Source: Thermodesulfobacteriota bacterium (GTDB lineage: Bacteria > Desulfobacterota > DSM-4660 > Desulfatiglandales > Desulfatiglandaceae). From it: DNA of 64,000 nucleotides. How positions within the stretch are numbered: position 1 is the stretch's first letter; the number at the start of each line of letters is the position of its first letter. Shown piece by piece: positions 28,027 through 37,729 of this stretch. The stretch spans positions 1-64,000 of the forward strand of contig JANQDY010000098.1 in the NCBI GenBank assembly GCA_028278625.1, in the 5' to 3' direction. The translations under genes were made by a program, and so were the position numbers. Below the pieces are notes generated by a model. That model made no database searches and had not been told where the DNA came from. It was given only the letters and a program-made list of their open reading frames with translations.

Positions 28027-29715
28027 TTATGACGGTTCGCTAATGTCGTCCGAGGCTTTTTTCTCCCCGTGCCTGCGGAGGGCTTGAAAATAGGCATCTA
28101 TTTCAGGGGGCAAAGACGTGAAGTGAACCACATACGTCTTATCATCTATCCCTGATTGTCTCATCACCTTCCCATAAAAGTCTCTCACAGAGAGATTGTC
28201 ATCCACATCCTCAAGGTTCATCTTAAGGTTGGTCAGGATTTCAACCGCCCTATCCAACACAATCTCCACCCACGTCTTTGAAAGCCGCATCACCTGCCCC
28301 TGGAACCTTTTCTTACCGGCGTCCTTTCCCTCAAGTACCGCATAGCGGAGATGCATGGGCATGGCCAACATCACCGGTTCAGGGCCCCTTTTCTCCAGCA
28401 CCAAATCAAATTGGCCTGCAATGCCGCCCACCTCATAGACCCTTAAGGGTCTTTCCGCGCCTTTGGGAAGGACATCCCGTTGGGCGTCAATTCTCAAAAC
28501 ATCACCCGCTGTTTGGCGAACCGATTCAGAGATCAGAATTTGTCCCCCCACGGTATATGATTCGATGCGACTGGTCATGTTGACCCCGCTCCCGACCACG
28601 GCGTATTTGCTCCGCTTGGTTGACCCGATATTTCCGACGATCACTTCCGTTTCGTTTAAGCCGATGCCCATCTGTAACTCAGGCAGGCTGTTGGTGCGGT
28701 TTTCTTCATTGACTTCCACCATGGCGTTCTGCATCTCAATGGCGCAGGCAATGGCCCTCTGGGTCCGGTCCGGCATCTCCTGGGGCGCGCCGAAAATCAC
28801 CAGCAACGCATCGCCGATGAATTCGTTGATGGTGCCATCGTATTTCAGAATGACTTCCACCATCACCTCGAAGTAGTTGTTCAGCATTTGAACGACCTTT
28901 TCAGGTTCAAGGCGCTCCGCAATGGCCGTAAATCCCCTCAAATCGGTCATCATAATCGTGACTTTGCGCCTTTCTCCGCCTAACTCAAGGGCCGAAGGGT
29001 TCTCAATGAGGGAGTTCATTACCTCGGTGGAAAGGTAACGGCCAAACATTTTTTTTAAAAGATCCGCCATTTCCGCCAGCTTTCCCCGCTCTTCACTGAG
29101 ATCGCGAAACAGCTTGTCGCCCCTTTCCTGCTCCTTCCGCCAGGCATTTACAAAATACATCATTGAAGCGAAAATGATGATGGAAGGACCGAGGATGTTC
29201 ATGCCAAAAAAGAGAACGGATATCCTTTCTGAAAACGGAAAGGCCCACTGGGATACATACCCGTCAAATAGAAGAGAAAGGAGAATGAGACACGCGTATG
29301 CAAGAAACCACCAAACCGCCCTTCCGGCCTTCTGAAACATCAAAGAGCTGAAGGGGGCCAAAACCGACCAGAGCATGAGAACGCCGGAAGCTCTAACGCC
29401 CCCCAGACTCCATTGCATCACCAGCGGCACCGACAAAATCATGAAAAAGAAGACATAGAGGAGCAACGCAAATCGCTTGGTCAGGAAATAAATCACCAGG
29501 GCGATCCCCACGCCGACCGTGAATCCGTAGGTGATGAATGCCGTGGTTTTCACATCCAGGAGCACATAATACATGGTCCCCCAAATGATGCTGGCAACCG
29601 TACACAGAACCGATATCACCACAAGCGTGACTTTACGCCGCCGCTCGTCCGGGGAATCCCCGTCCAGCGTTGAAATGCCTTCAAGGGTGGATATAAAACG
29701 CTTTATGCTTTGCAT
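28027..29715 (-). CDS. Membrane-bound class III adenylate/guanylate cyclase
   Basis: 562 residues. Six hydrophobic segments fill about residues 28-205, then a short linker with a coiled region, then the cyclase domain (about 245-415). Metal aspartates are present in MMTDLRGFTA and EFIGDALLVIFGAP, and the Asn/Arg pair in GSGVNMTSRIES. Residues about 440-540 form a further domain with a beta-barrel look (LRYAVLEGKDAGKKRFQG, MRLSKTWVEIVLD), possibly PilZ-like. The product, cAMP or cGMP, cannot be fixed from sequence. It is convergent with the urease operon and divergent from gph. Confidence 0.85.
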   Translation of the reverse strand: MQSIKRFISTLEGISTLDGDSPDERRRKVTLVVISVLCTVASIIWGTMYYVLLDVKTTAFITYGFTVGVGIALVIYFLTKRFALLLYVFFFMILSVPLVMQWSLGGVRASGVLMLWSVLAPFSSLMFQKAGRAVWWFLAYACLILLSLLFDGYVSQWAFPFSERISVLFFGMNILGPSIIIFASMMYFVNAWRKEQERGDKLFRDLSEERGKLAEMADLLKKMFGRYLSTEVMNSLIENPSALELGGERRKVTIMMTDLRGFTAIAERLEPEKVVQMLNNYFEVMVEVILKYDGTINEFIGDALLVIFGAPQEMPDRTQRAIACAIEMQNAMVEVNEENRTNSLPELQMGIGLNETEVIVGNIGSTKRSKYAVVGSGVNMTSRIESYTVGGQILISESVRQTAGDVLRIDAQRDVLPKGAERPLRVYEVGGIAGQFDLVLEKRGPEPVMLAMPMHLRYAVLEGKDAGKKRFQGQVMRLSKTWVEIVLDRAVEILTNLKMNLEDVDDNLSVRDFYGKVMRQSGIDDKTYVVHFTSLPPEIDAYFQALRRHGEKKASDDISEPS

Positions 29716-29786
29716 AATGGGTCATTCCTTATCTTTCCTGTGATTTTCATATGAAGGATTTTTCACATGGGCGATCATCAATATGA

Positions 29787-29806
29787 AAGCGAACCGCTTT
29801 TCGCTT
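29787..29806. repeat. Inverted repeat upstream of the cyclase gene
   Basis: AAGCGAA, six bases, TTCGCTT: a perfect seven-base inverted repeat, about 72 bases upstream of the cyclase start in the 324-base space between the divergent cyclase and gph genes. It could be an operator or a small hairpin. Confidence 0.4.
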
Positions 29807-29857
29807 GTCAAGAGATAAGAAAACAAACCTCTATTTTCATCTCAAGTCGAATCGAAA

Positions 29858-29886
29858 TTGACAGGCAACGGGCATCTGACTAGACT
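29858..29886 (+). promoter_or_regulatory. Probable sigma-70 promoter for gph
   Basis: TTGACA, 17 bases, TAGACT: a perfect -35 box and a four-of-six -10 box at ideal spacing, on the strand of gph. The start point would be near 29893, giving a leader of about 147 bases. Apart from this and the inverted repeat at 29787, I see nothing else in the 29716-30039 gap. Confidence 0.5.
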
Positions 29887-30039
29887 GACCCAATGATGGC
29901 CGTATCGGGGTTCACACGGTAACGATATGGTGTCTGCGGAATGCCATGGAACGATTCGGCAAGACCCCACATGAACCATTGTAAGTGGTATGGCAAAAAG
30001 CGGAAAAATTAAAAAATGAAAGGAAAAACAAGGCGTTTT

Positions 30040-30693
30040 ATGGACCATAAAGCTGTCATTTTCGATATGGACGGGACATTGCTCAATACATTGGATGATC
30101 TGGCGGATGCCATGAATTGCACATTGGAAAAGCGCGGTCTTCCGACACATCCGGTGGAGGCGTTTCGTTTTTTTGTGGGAAATGGCGCCATCAATATCGT
30201 GTACAGGACACTGCCCCAGGAGCAGCGAAACAATGATGTCCTGGTAAACGATTGCGTGGAAGCGTTCCTCAAGGAATACCGCAAAAACTGGCATAAAAAG
30301 ACACGGCTCTATGACGGCATTTCGGAACTACTGGATGCACTCACTGAAAGAGAAATCCCCATATCCATTTTCACAAACAAACCTCAGGAGTTTGCCGAAC
30401 GGTGCGTTCAGGCGTTTTTGCCGAAATGGCATTTTGAAGCGGTTATCGGCCAGATTGAGGGCCGGCCCATGAAACCTGAGCCCATCGTTCCCATAAAGAT
30501 CGCCAAACAATTGAATATACCGCCGGAGCAATTTCTATACCTTGGGGACAGCGACGCCGATATGCAAACGGCTGTAAACGCCAACATGCTGCCAATTGGA
30601 GTCCTCTGGGGCTTTCGTCCGGAAAAGGAACTCAAGGAGGCGGGTGCCGTTCATTTGATCCGCCATCCAATGGACCTTTTGACACTTCTGTAG
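30040..30693 (+). CDS. gph: HAD-family phosphatase, phosphoglycolate phosphatase-like
   Basis: 217 residues from ATG 30040 (AAGG upstream); ATG 30016 in frame is an alternative. HAD motif I AVIFDMDGTLLNTLDDLADA, motif II SIFTNKP, motif III lysine in GRPMKPEP and motif IV YLGDSDADMQTA. A helical cap sits between motifs I and II as in Gph and PgmB. It probably removes phosphate from 2-phosphoglycolate or a similar small phosphate ester. Confidence 0.8.
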   Translation: MDHKAVIFDMDGTLLNTLDDLADAMNCTLEKRGLPTHPVEAFRFFVGNGAINIVYRTLPQEQRNNDVLVNDCVEAFLKEYRKNWHKKTRLYDGISELLDALTEREIPISIFTNKPQEFAERCVQAFLPKWHFEAVIGQIEGRPMKPEPIVPIKIAKQLNIPPEQFLYLGDSDADMQTAVNANMLPIGVLWGFRPEKELKEAGAVHLIRHPMDLLTLL

Positions 30694-30730
30694 ATAGAGA
30701 GATAGAGAGGGCGCTATTTCAGGCAATGAT

Positions 30731-31789
30731 ATGATTCGCAAAAGGATCCTTTCTCCTTATACCGTTGCCTGCATCTCAGTCTGGCTGGCATGGATTCTGA
30801 TTACCTATACCGAGCGGATCTATTATGACAAGAACAGCGATCAGGTCTTTTTCACCTGGCTTCTGATCGGCACCCTTCAAGGAGCCAACGGCATATGGGC
30901 CACCCTGCTGCTGTTTGGTATCTATAAAAGGCTCCCGGCCAAAGATTCCCTCTTCTCCACAAGGGTCCTCTGGATCATCGGGTTGAGCTACGGATTCTCC
31001 CTGCTGCTGGCCACCATAAACTATCCCATCTACCGTTTCCTGTTCAACAAGGTGCCCATATTTCCCACCTGGGACAAGTATTTCATCCTGGCATTTTCCA
31101 AATTCTTCGTTATCCTCCTTTTGAGTTTCGTCTATTTCCTCATTACCTACCTGATGGAATTGAAGTCCCAGAAGGAAAAAACCCTTGCGGCAACCGCCGC
31201 CGCCAAGGAGGCACAATTGCAGATGCTGCAATACCAGTTGAACCCCCATTTTCTCTTCAATGCATTGAATTCGGTGCGCACCCTCCTGTACCAGGATACC
31301 CGGAAGGCAGACCAAATGATCACCGATTTGTCGGAGTTCCTAAGATACGCCTTGTCAAATGAGGAGAACCGTTCTGTCTGCCTGAAGGAGGAAATGGACA
31401 TCACAAAGCTCTATTTAGAGATTCAAAAAGTCCGATTTGAAGATAAACTGAAAATCGATTTTCACATTCAGGATGATACGTTGAAGGCAGAAATCCCGAG
31501 CTTTCTCCTTCAGCCCCTGGTTGAAAACGCGGTGAAATACGGTCTAAAGACAAGTCAGCCGCCGCTAAGATTAAGGATTTCAGCAAAAATGGAAAGGGGC
31601 GCCCTCTGTATAACCGTTGAAAATTCGGGCAACCTCTGCGGCCCCAAAGATTCACAATGCCACGGCACGGGATTGAGAAATGTGCAGCTGCGTCTGGACC
31701 AGTTTTTTCCCGGGAGAAACAGGTTTGAATTGCGCCAGGACGGTGAACACGTATCCGCCCGGATTCGGATTGATAGCCATGGGTTCTGA
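30731..31789 (+). CDS. LytS/YehU-type sensor histidine kinase
   Basis: 352 residues. Four transmembrane segments (about 12-140) lead to a His_kinase domain: phospho-acceptor histidine in LNPHFLFNALNSVRTLL (about 174-190), then an ATPase domain with VENAVKYGLK and GTGLRNVQLRL. It is a membrane kinase without a recognisable 5TM-LYT ligand domain. The response-regulator gene overlaps its end by 11 bases, so the two are a matched pair. Confidence 0.88.
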   Translation: MIRKRILSPYTVACISVWLAWILITYTERIYYDKNSDQVFFTWLLIGTLQGANGIWATLLLFGIYKRLPAKDSLFSTRVLWIIGLSYGFSLLLATINYPIYRFLFNKVPIFPTWDKYFILAFSKFFVILLLSFVYFLITYLMELKSQKEKTLAATAAAKEAQLQMLQYQLNPHFLFNALNSVRTLLYQDTRKADQMITDLSEFLRYALSNEENRSVCLKEEMDITKLYLEIQKVRFEDKLKIDFHIQDDTLKAEIPSFLLQPLVENAVKYGLKTSQPPLRLRISAKMERGALCITVENSGNLCGPKDSQCHGTGLRNVQLRLDQFFPGRNRFELRQDGEHVSARIRIDSHGF

Positions 31790-32537
31790 AAAAATAACGG
31801 CTCTGATCGTAGACGACGAAAGGCTTGCCGTCGACGGCATAAAGATATTGCTGGCCGATTTCCCCCAAATCCGGGTCATCGGCAGTGCCGATTGCATCAA
31901 AACGGCCGTGGACATGATAAAAAGACGGCGGCCCGATATCATTTTCCTCGATATCCAGCTACAGGGGGAATCCGGATTTGATCTGTTTGAAAAGACCCTG
32001 GTGAAGGCCAAGGTTATCTTCATCACCGCCTACGACCAATACGCCATACGGGCCTTTGAGGTCAACGCCCTGGATTACCTCTTAAAACCCGTCAGCAAAA
32101 AACGGTTCGGAGCCGCAATGGCCCGAATCGAAAAGGAACCTCCCGGTACCCGTTATGACATCCCTGATGCGTTTCCCGCCTTTACCTACAGAGATCGACT
32201 CCTGTTGCATCTCGGGCACACCTTGAAATTTACGCGGATCAACCGGATCAAATGCGTCACCGCAGAAGGGGACTACACCCGGGTCTGGATTCATGACGAC
32301 AACAGCGAACTGATTCTGCGGACCCTGAAATCATGGGAGGAGATCCTCCCAAAGGATCATTTTTTGAGAATTCACAGATCATCCATCATAAACCTTGAGT
32401 TTGTGCAAGAAGTGAAAAAAACCACCAGCAACCGTTTTTTGGTCTTTCTAAAGGAAGTAGACGCCCCGATGGTGATGAGCCAGCGCAATGCGGCAAAGCT
32501 AAGAAAAACGGGCGTACGCATCCCAAAAACTCCCTGA
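31779..32537 (+). CDS. LytTR-family response regulator
   Basis: 252 residues from ATG 31779, which overlaps the kinase gene; the longer frame to 31680 is inside the kinase. The receiver has the acidic pair IVDDERLA, the phosphorylated aspartate in IIFLDIQL, Thr in FITAYD and Lys in DYLLKPV. A C-terminal LytTR DNA-binding domain follows (INRIKCVTAEGDYTRVW, ILPKDHFLRIHRSSIINLEF in parts). LytTR regulators bind short direct repeats; the target is not known. The lipoprotein and propeller genes downstream are candidates. Confidence 0.9.
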   Translation: MGSEKITALIVDDERLAVDGIKILLADFPQIRVIGSADCIKTAVDMIKRRRPDIIFLDIQLQGESGFDLFEKTLVKAKVIFITAYDQYAIRAFEVNALDYLLKPVSKKRFGAAMARIEKEPPGTRYDIPDAFPAFTYRDRLLLHLGHTLKFTRINRIKCVTAEGDYTRVWIHDDNSELILRTLKSWEEILPKDHFLRIHRSSIINLEFVQEVKKTTSNRFLVFLKEVDAPMVMSQRNAAKLRKTGVRIPKTP

Positions 32538-32543
32538 CAGGTG

Positions 32544-32560
32544 ATTACTCGCCGAGTAAT
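32544..32560. repeat. Small inverted repeat after the response-regulator gene
   Basis: ATTACTC-GCC-GAGTAAT, a perfect seven-base inverted repeat seven bases after the stop. It has no T run, so it may be a weak terminator or an operator for the lipoprotein gene. Confidence 0.35.
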
Positions 32561-32670
32561 ATCATCGTTCATCGAATGGCCCCTTGATTTTGGCACATGT
32601 CTCCCCTAAACATGTTCCCGGACCCAATGGGTGAGAAAAGGCGCCAACCCATTACTTGGGAGGAATGGTT

Positions 32671-33099
32671 ATGACAGGATTCAGGCATGTGATTCCCGCA
32701 TTCATCCTTACGATCCTTTTGATTACGGGATGCTCTGACAACGACGGTACAAATAATTCCGACTTAAAGCAGATGACCGTAAGCTTTGACTGGCCCAAGG
32801 ACTACGGCAAATGCTTTGACCCGAAAAACCCGGAAATCAAAGTCTCTGACGTACCGGAGGATACCGTCTACTTTAAAGTAAAAGTCATTGATATTCAGAA
32901 CAATGATTATGACCACGGCGGCGGCAAGGTCAATAACGACAAAACAGGCATCATTCCCTATGGGACCCTGTCGGGTTATCAAGGTCCCTGTCCTTCCCAG
33001 GCGCCTACCGGAACCGGCACCTACGACTTTACGGTAATTGCCTATGATGCCAACGATTCTCCCATTGCCAAAGGGAGCAGCTACAGGGAATTCCCCTAG
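32671..33099 (+). CDS. Small lipoprotein
   Basis: 142 residues from ATG 32671, seven bases after GGGAGG. A lipoprotein signal peptide is clear: a hydrophobic stretch, then ILLITGCSDND with Cys at about residue 21. The remaining residues form a single beta-rich domain (VSFDWPKDYGKCFDPKNPEI in part, TYDFTVIAYDANDSPIAKG) resembling an immunoglobulin- or transthyretin-like fold. No family is recognised. The protein should be anchored to the inner or outer membrane. The propeller gene follows after 44 bases. Confidence 0.75.
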   Translation: MTGFRHVIPAFILTILLITGCSDNDGTNNSDLKQMTVSFDWPKDYGKCFDPKNPEIKVSDVPEDTVYFKVKVIDIQNNDYDHGGGKVNNDKTGIIPYGTLSGYQGPCPSQAPTGTGTYDFTVIAYDANDSPIAKGSSYREFP

Positions 33100-33143
33100 A
33101 TGGAAACGGCTTCAGCAAAAAACACGCAGAAGGAGGATCTCCA

Positions 33144-34034
33144 ATGAAACGGTTTTTGAGTGCATCCATGGTGATCATTTGTTTGTTTGCAATTCCGGGA
33201 ATCACCACCCTTCCTTCCGTTGGCGCACAAACCAAAACGGATGGGAGCAACATGCTGGTAAAACAGTGGGAGATCGGACAGGGTCTCAAGGTGCCGGAAT
33301 CCATCGTTTTCTCAGAGCCGGAAAATGTGATTTATGTTTCCAATATCAACGGAAAGCCCATGGAAAAAAACGGGAAAGGGTTTATCTCCAAAATCTCCTT
33401 AAACGGTGATATGATCGATCTGAAATGGGCAACCGGATTCAATGCCCCCAAAGGCATGGCCATCTTCGGCCGGACACTCTATGTATCGGATATCGACCAA
33501 TTGGTTGCGGTGGACCTCGAAACCGGCGGCATAAGTAAACGCTACCCTGCTCCCGGGGCCATATTCTTAAATGATGTTGCAGCGGATGATAAGGGCCGGG
33601 TATATGTCAGCGACACTTCAAAGCAGAACAGTGCCATCTACAGGCTGGCCCATGGCCGGCTCACCCAATGGTTGAAGAATGAAGCCATTAAAAACCCCAA
33701 CGGCCTGTTCGTTGAAGACGGCAAACTGATTGTTGGCAATTCAGGGGACGGGAGTCTTAAAATCATCCGGTTGGCCGACGGGTCGGTTCAGTCCGTCATC
33801 AAGGCGGGTTGCGGCATCGACGGACTGCAGCCTGACGGCAGGGGCAATTTCATTATCTCCAACTGGCGGGGAAAGACCATATTAATAAATCCGTCCGGCA
33901 AGACAACCCTTTTGATGGACACCACCGATCAGAAAATCAATTCCGCCGACCTGGTGTATCTGAAAAAAATCAACTTGTTGATAATCCCCACTTTCTTCGA
34001 CAATCGGATTGTTGCCTATCGACTGGCGTCCTGA
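33144..34034 (+). CDS. Secreted SMP-30/NHL-like beta-propeller protein
   Basis: 296 residues with a signal peptide ending at about SVGA-Q (residue 28). The mature part shows repeated propeller blades with 'v.y.sn..g', 'lyvsDid.lv.vdletg' and 'vyvsDts...iyrl' patterns, as in SMP-30/gluconolactonase-like proteins. Catalytic metal ligands of gluconolactonase are not obvious. It could be a binding or sensor protein of the periplasm. AAGGAGG precedes ATG 33144. Confidence 0.75.
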   Translation: MKRFLSASMVIICLFAIPGITTLPSVGAQTKTDGSNMLVKQWEIGQGLKVPESIVFSEPENVIYVSNINGKPMEKNGKGFISKISLNGDMIDLKWATGFNAPKGMAIFGRTLYVSDIDQLVAVDLETGGISKRYPAPGAIFLNDVAADDKGRVYVSDTSKQNSAIYRLAHGRLTQWLKNEAIKNPNGLFVEDGKLIVGNSGDGSLKIIRLADGSVQSVIKAGCGIDGLQPDGRGNFIISNWRGKTILINPSGKTTLLMDTTDQKINSADLVYLKKINLLIIPTFFDNRIVAYRLAS

Positions 34035-34145
34035 CGCTTCTGCAAAACTCTTCTTGACGAATATCATCGGAATTGAAATAAGAAAACCAGGCCGTACTAA
34101 GGAATTCTTGAAGGCTCTACGAATCTGAAGGCTCTCAAAAAAACA

Positions 34146-34526
34146 ATGGCACGGTTTTTCTTTGCTTTAGGCGCACTCTCAGCCTTTGTGGGCGTGGCGG
34201 CTGGTGCCTTCGCTGCTCACGGTCTAAGGAGCCAGCTCAGCACCGACATGCTTACGGTGTTCGAGGCAGGGGCGCGGTATCAAATGTACCACGCCTTCGC
34301 GCTCATGGCAACCGCTTGGGCCCACTCAAGGTGGCCCTCTTCCATGGTCGTCACCGCTGGATGGTGTTTTGTCGTGGGCACCGTTCTTTTCTCCGGAAGC
34401 CTGTACCTTTTGAGTGTAACGGGTATTCTTTGGATGGGTGCCATCTCACCGGTAGGCGGCGTCGCATTTCTTTTGGGCTGGCTTTTGCTTGCCCTGGGTG
34501 TCTGGAAAAGCCGGAAACGGTCATAG
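34146..34526 (+). CDS. DUF423 (YgdD-type) small membrane protein
   Basis: 126 residues with four transmembrane segments. The opening FFALGALSAFVGVAAGAFAA-HGL followed by FEAGARYQMYHAFALMATAW is the DUF423/YgdD signature. The function of this family is unknown. Single gene between the propeller and a convergent aminotransferase. Confidence 0.88.
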   Translation: MARFFFALGALSAFVGVAAGAFAAHGLRSQLSTDMLTVFEAGARYQMYHAFALMATAWAHSRWPSSMVVTAGWCFVVGTVLFSGSLYLLSVTGILWMGAISPVGGVAFLLGWLLLALGVWKSRKRS

Positions 34527-34581
34527 ATGAAAACAGCCGATACCATCCCGGCGAAGAAATTCCGCACCTATTTGGTTGATA

Positions 34582-35781
34582 TCACCTGCGATGGGTCTTG
34601 ATGAATTTTTCCAGCCGATCCATTGCCTTAAGGATGTTTCCGTTGCTGGTGGCGTAGGAGATCCGCAGGTGCTGCCCTTCGCCCGGAACCCTATCACCGA
34701 AGTGAATATCCGCCAATACGGCGATCCCGGCATCATGCAGCAGCATTTTTCTCAATCCTTCCGAATCGGCGGCACCCACCATTTGGCACAATTCCGTGAC
34801 ATTGGGCCACGCGTAAAATGCGCCGCCAGGAGAGCGGCAGGTGACGCCGCCAAGATCGTTCAGAGCATCCACGATCAGATCCCTTCTTTCCCTGAAGGTT
34901 TTCATCATCTCTTCCGGTTCTTCCTGCGGACCGTTCAAGGCCTCCACCATGGCCCACTGGGTCATGTGATTGGGACAGGAATCGGTATTGGTCATCCATG
35001 TGGAGAAGTAGGGGGCAAGCCTTTCATTGACGGCATAGCCGAGCCGCCAGCCGGTCATGGCATAGGTTTTTGAAGCGCCATCGCAGATAACGGTCCGTTC
35101 CATCATTCCGGGGATGCTGGCGATGCTTTCAAATTCTCCGTCGTGCACCATCCGGGAGTAAACCTCATCGGAATAGATCCACAGGTTGTGCTTCTGGGCC
35201 ACACGGGCGATTTCCGCCAATGTCTCCTTTGCCAGGACTCCGCCTGTGGGGTTGTGGGGGGAATTGAGGATCAGCAGTCTTGTGTTGGGAGTGATGAGCG
35301 ATTCCATCTGAGAGACATCAAAGGCATAATTCCTGCTTTCAAGGAGATGAAGCGGGACCGGCACGGCACCATGGGCTGCCGTTTGGGTGGCATAGATGGG
35401 AAATCCCGGATTTGGGTACAACACCTCATGCCCCAATCCGTAATCGGTAACGGACAAAAGCGTATAACCGATAAACGGTTTGGCGCCGTTGGCAACCACA
35501 ACCCAATCGGGGTTTATTGCAATACCCCTTGTTCTTGAGATGTAGGCCGCAATCGCTTCTCTCAGTTCGGGGATCCCCGCGCTTGGCGTGTATCCGTGTT
35601 TTCCATCCCGCATGGCCCTCATGGCCGCATCGCAGATGTTGGGAGGGGTGCTGAAATCGGGCTGCCCGATACAGAAATTGATGATGTCCCGACCTTTGGC
35701 CGCCAGTTCATTTACTTCCTTTAACACCACAAAAGCGTTTTCCGTTCCAAGGCCGGATGTTCTGTCTGAAATATTCGGCAT
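34582..35781 (-). CDS. Class I/II PLP-dependent aminotransferase (aspartate aminotransferase-like)
   Basis: 399 residues from ATG at 35781, preceded by AGAGGA; the longer frame to 35832 is unsupported. Motifs: FCIGQPDFSTPPNI, YTPSAGIPELREAIAAY, NSPHNPTGG, WIYSDEVYSRM and the PLP lysine in GASKTYAMTGWRLGYA. The C-terminal arginine region GQHLRISYATSNGNI is intact. It is probably an aspartate or broad-range amino acid aminotransferase. Confidence 0.92.
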   Translation of the reverse strand: MPNISDRTSGLGTENAFVVLKEVNELAAKGRDIINFCIGQPDFSTPPNICDAAMRAMRDGKHGYTPSAGIPELREAIAAYISRTRGIAINPDWVVVANGAKPFIGYTLLSVTDYGLGHEVLYPNPGFPIYATQTAAHGAVPVPLHLLESRNYAFDVSQMESLITPNTRLLILNSPHNPTGGVLAKETLAEIARVAQKHNLWIYSDEVYSRMVHDGEFESIASIPGMMERTVICDGASKTYAMTGWRLGYAVNERLAPYFSTWMTNTDSCPNHMTQWAMVEALNGPQEEPEEMMKTFRERRDLIVDALNDLGGVTCRSPGGAFYAWPNVTELCQMVGAADSEGLRKMLLHDAGIAVLADIHFGDRVPGEGQHLRISYATSNGNILKAMDRLEKFIKTHRR

Positions 35782-36043
35782 GTGAAAGATCCTCTTCAAA
35801 AGACATATTCCCCAAAAGCCATAACCGTTCAATCATATGATCTGTCATCTGTCATGTAAAGGGATACCTTTACCGCCTTAGACCCCGGCACAAATGGGTC
35901 AAGGGATTTCAAGCATTTTTGAACCGCCCAATACCCGCAATTGAATCAATGGGTGGGTCCAAAGGAATCTCATGGCCCGATCCCGGCAGTTTGTGGTAAG
36001 GTGTCCATAAGCCGGACCGGCGAACGCATCTGGAGCGCGCAAA

Positions 36044-37666
36044 ATGAAGACCGTATGCTGCCTACTGCTGATTCTCATCTTTTCTTTGGAAAACACCGGG
36101 ATCTACGCCGCGGCGGTGCCAACCGCCGCCGACTCCGGTTCCACCAAGCACCAAGACAGCGACGAAAGCATCTCCGCCTGGTCGGTGTTCGGTCCCGGGA
36201 AAAACTTCAAGGGGAGCCCAACCTCCGGGATCGGCCGAAGCGGCCTCTTTCATGCCCGGTCACCCCGGAAAAACTGGGTTGCGCTGTTGCCCAACGGCGA
36301 AGTTTCATTCTCCATGCGGATCAGAACAATCATGGCGGCGGACACATCCGTCCGCATTCAGGCGTTGACCTTCAAAGCCGACGAGTCCGGGCTCTTTATC
36401 GCCGAAATATTGAAATACAAAAGAGCACAGGGTTTAATGGTGCGGGTGATTGTGGATGCCTTGAGCAATCAGGACTATCAGACCAAGAAGATGTATTTTG
36501 ATCTGCAGCAGCACGGTATTTCCGTTCAAGGGTATGAGGTCCTGGGACTCGAATGGTTGAATGAAATCCCCACCGTCAGTTCGGATCCCGTTGTCCGGTC
36601 CGTTGATCCGAACAAGCGGTTTCATGAAAAGATGTGGATCGTTGACGGTGAAACGGACCACGGAGTCGCCATCGTGGGAGGACTCAACATCGGAAACGCG
36701 TATTTCAGAATTGATTTTTCAAATCCGAGCCGCTACTGGCGAGACCAGGATGTGATCGCCCGGGGAACCGTCGTAGAGGACATTGCGGCCGCTTTCGACC
36801 GAAACTACAACTACTTTCAAAGGCTTAAAAAAAGTCGGGGCATTGCTGACGCCGACCTTTACTGGGACGCCACCCAAGGGATCCTTGACGAACTCGGAAG
36901 CTGGAACATGGCCAAAGGGCTATTTGACCCATTCGGAAAACTCAAAATGACCTACGAAACCGATGCGAATCTCAAACAGCGGGTCTCATACATGGCGGAA
37001 CTGCCGTTTCAACCCACCTATAAGCCGGTGCGTTGCCGTTTCTTTCTGAACAGGCCCCGATTTGAAGAATCTTATATTACGCAGGCCTATTTAAAGCTGA
37101 TTGGTGATGCAAAAGAAGAAGTCCTTATTGCAAACGCCTATTTTGTTCCAACAAAGACCATGATGGATGCCATCAAGGAGGCCGCAAGACGCTGCGTTAA
37201 GATCGTCATCATCACCAACAGCCTCGAAACCAATGATCTTCCGGATATCACAATCGTGGGACGCGGGCACTACAGACAACTGCTGGAAGTCAATGGGGAA
37301 GCGGCCGTCAAGGACTGCCCCAATGGCAACGGGGGCGTTCAGATCTGGGAATGGCAGGGACGCAAGGCGGGAACAACCGAGCGGGGTCATGGAACCATGC
37401 ACTCAAAATATGCGGTCTTTGATCGCTCCGTTTCCCTGGTGGGATCTTATAATCTGGATCCCAGGAGCGAACGGCTCAACAGCGAAACGGCCCTTGTTTT
37501 TGAAAGTAAGCCATTGGCCCAGGAATTAACCGATTTTTTCCTGAAAAACGATCTCTCTTTCAGCAAACAAATCACCATGGAAGCGGCAAGGGCCTATGAG
37601 GTGCCTTCAGATGCGGTTCAGTGGCTGCGAAAACAATTCGGCAACTTGTTTGAAGATCATTTTTAG
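36044..37666 (+). CDS. Secreted phospholipase D-superfamily protein
   Basis: 540 residues with an N-terminal signal peptide (hydrophobic stretch, cleavage near YAAA). Two HKD half-sites are present: the first FHEKMWIVDGETDHGVAIVGG (residues near 195; key residues His, Lys, Asp) and the second MHSKYAVFDRSVSLVGSYNLDP (about 450-471). These form one active site in cardiolipin synthases and phospholipases D. An exported enzyme acting on phospholipids at the envelope is likely. No transmembrane anchors of typical cardiolipin synthase are seen. Confidence 0.82.
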   Translation: MKTVCCLLLILIFSLENTGIYAAAVPTAADSGSTKHQDSDESISAWSVFGPGKNFKGSPTSGIGRSGLFHARSPRKNWVALLPNGEVSFSMRIRTIMAADTSVRIQALTFKADESGLFIAEILKYKRAQGLMVRVIVDALSNQDYQTKKMYFDLQQHGISVQGYEVLGLEWLNEIPTVSSDPVVRSVDPNKRFHEKMWIVDGETDHGVAIVGGLNIGNAYFRIDFSNPSRYWRDQDVIARGTVVEDIAAAFDRNYNYFQRLKKSRGIADADLYWDATQGILDELGSWNMAKGLFDPFGKLKMTYETDANLKQRVSYMAELPFQPTYKPVRCRFFLNRPRFEESYITQAYLKLIGDAKEEVLIANAYFVPTKTMMDAIKEAARRCVKIVIITNSLETNDLPDITIVGRGHYRQLLEVNGEAAVKDCPNGNGGVQIWEWQGRKAGTTERGHGTMHSKYAVFDRSVSLVGSYNLDPRSERLNSETALVFESKPLAQELTDFFLKNDLSFSKQITMEAARAYEVPSDAVQWLRKQFGNLFEDHF

Positions 37667-37729
37667 CCGGATGGACCCTGTTGTTTGGATCCACCTCAAC
37701 AAAAAGGATTCCAAAAGTCAAAGGGAAAT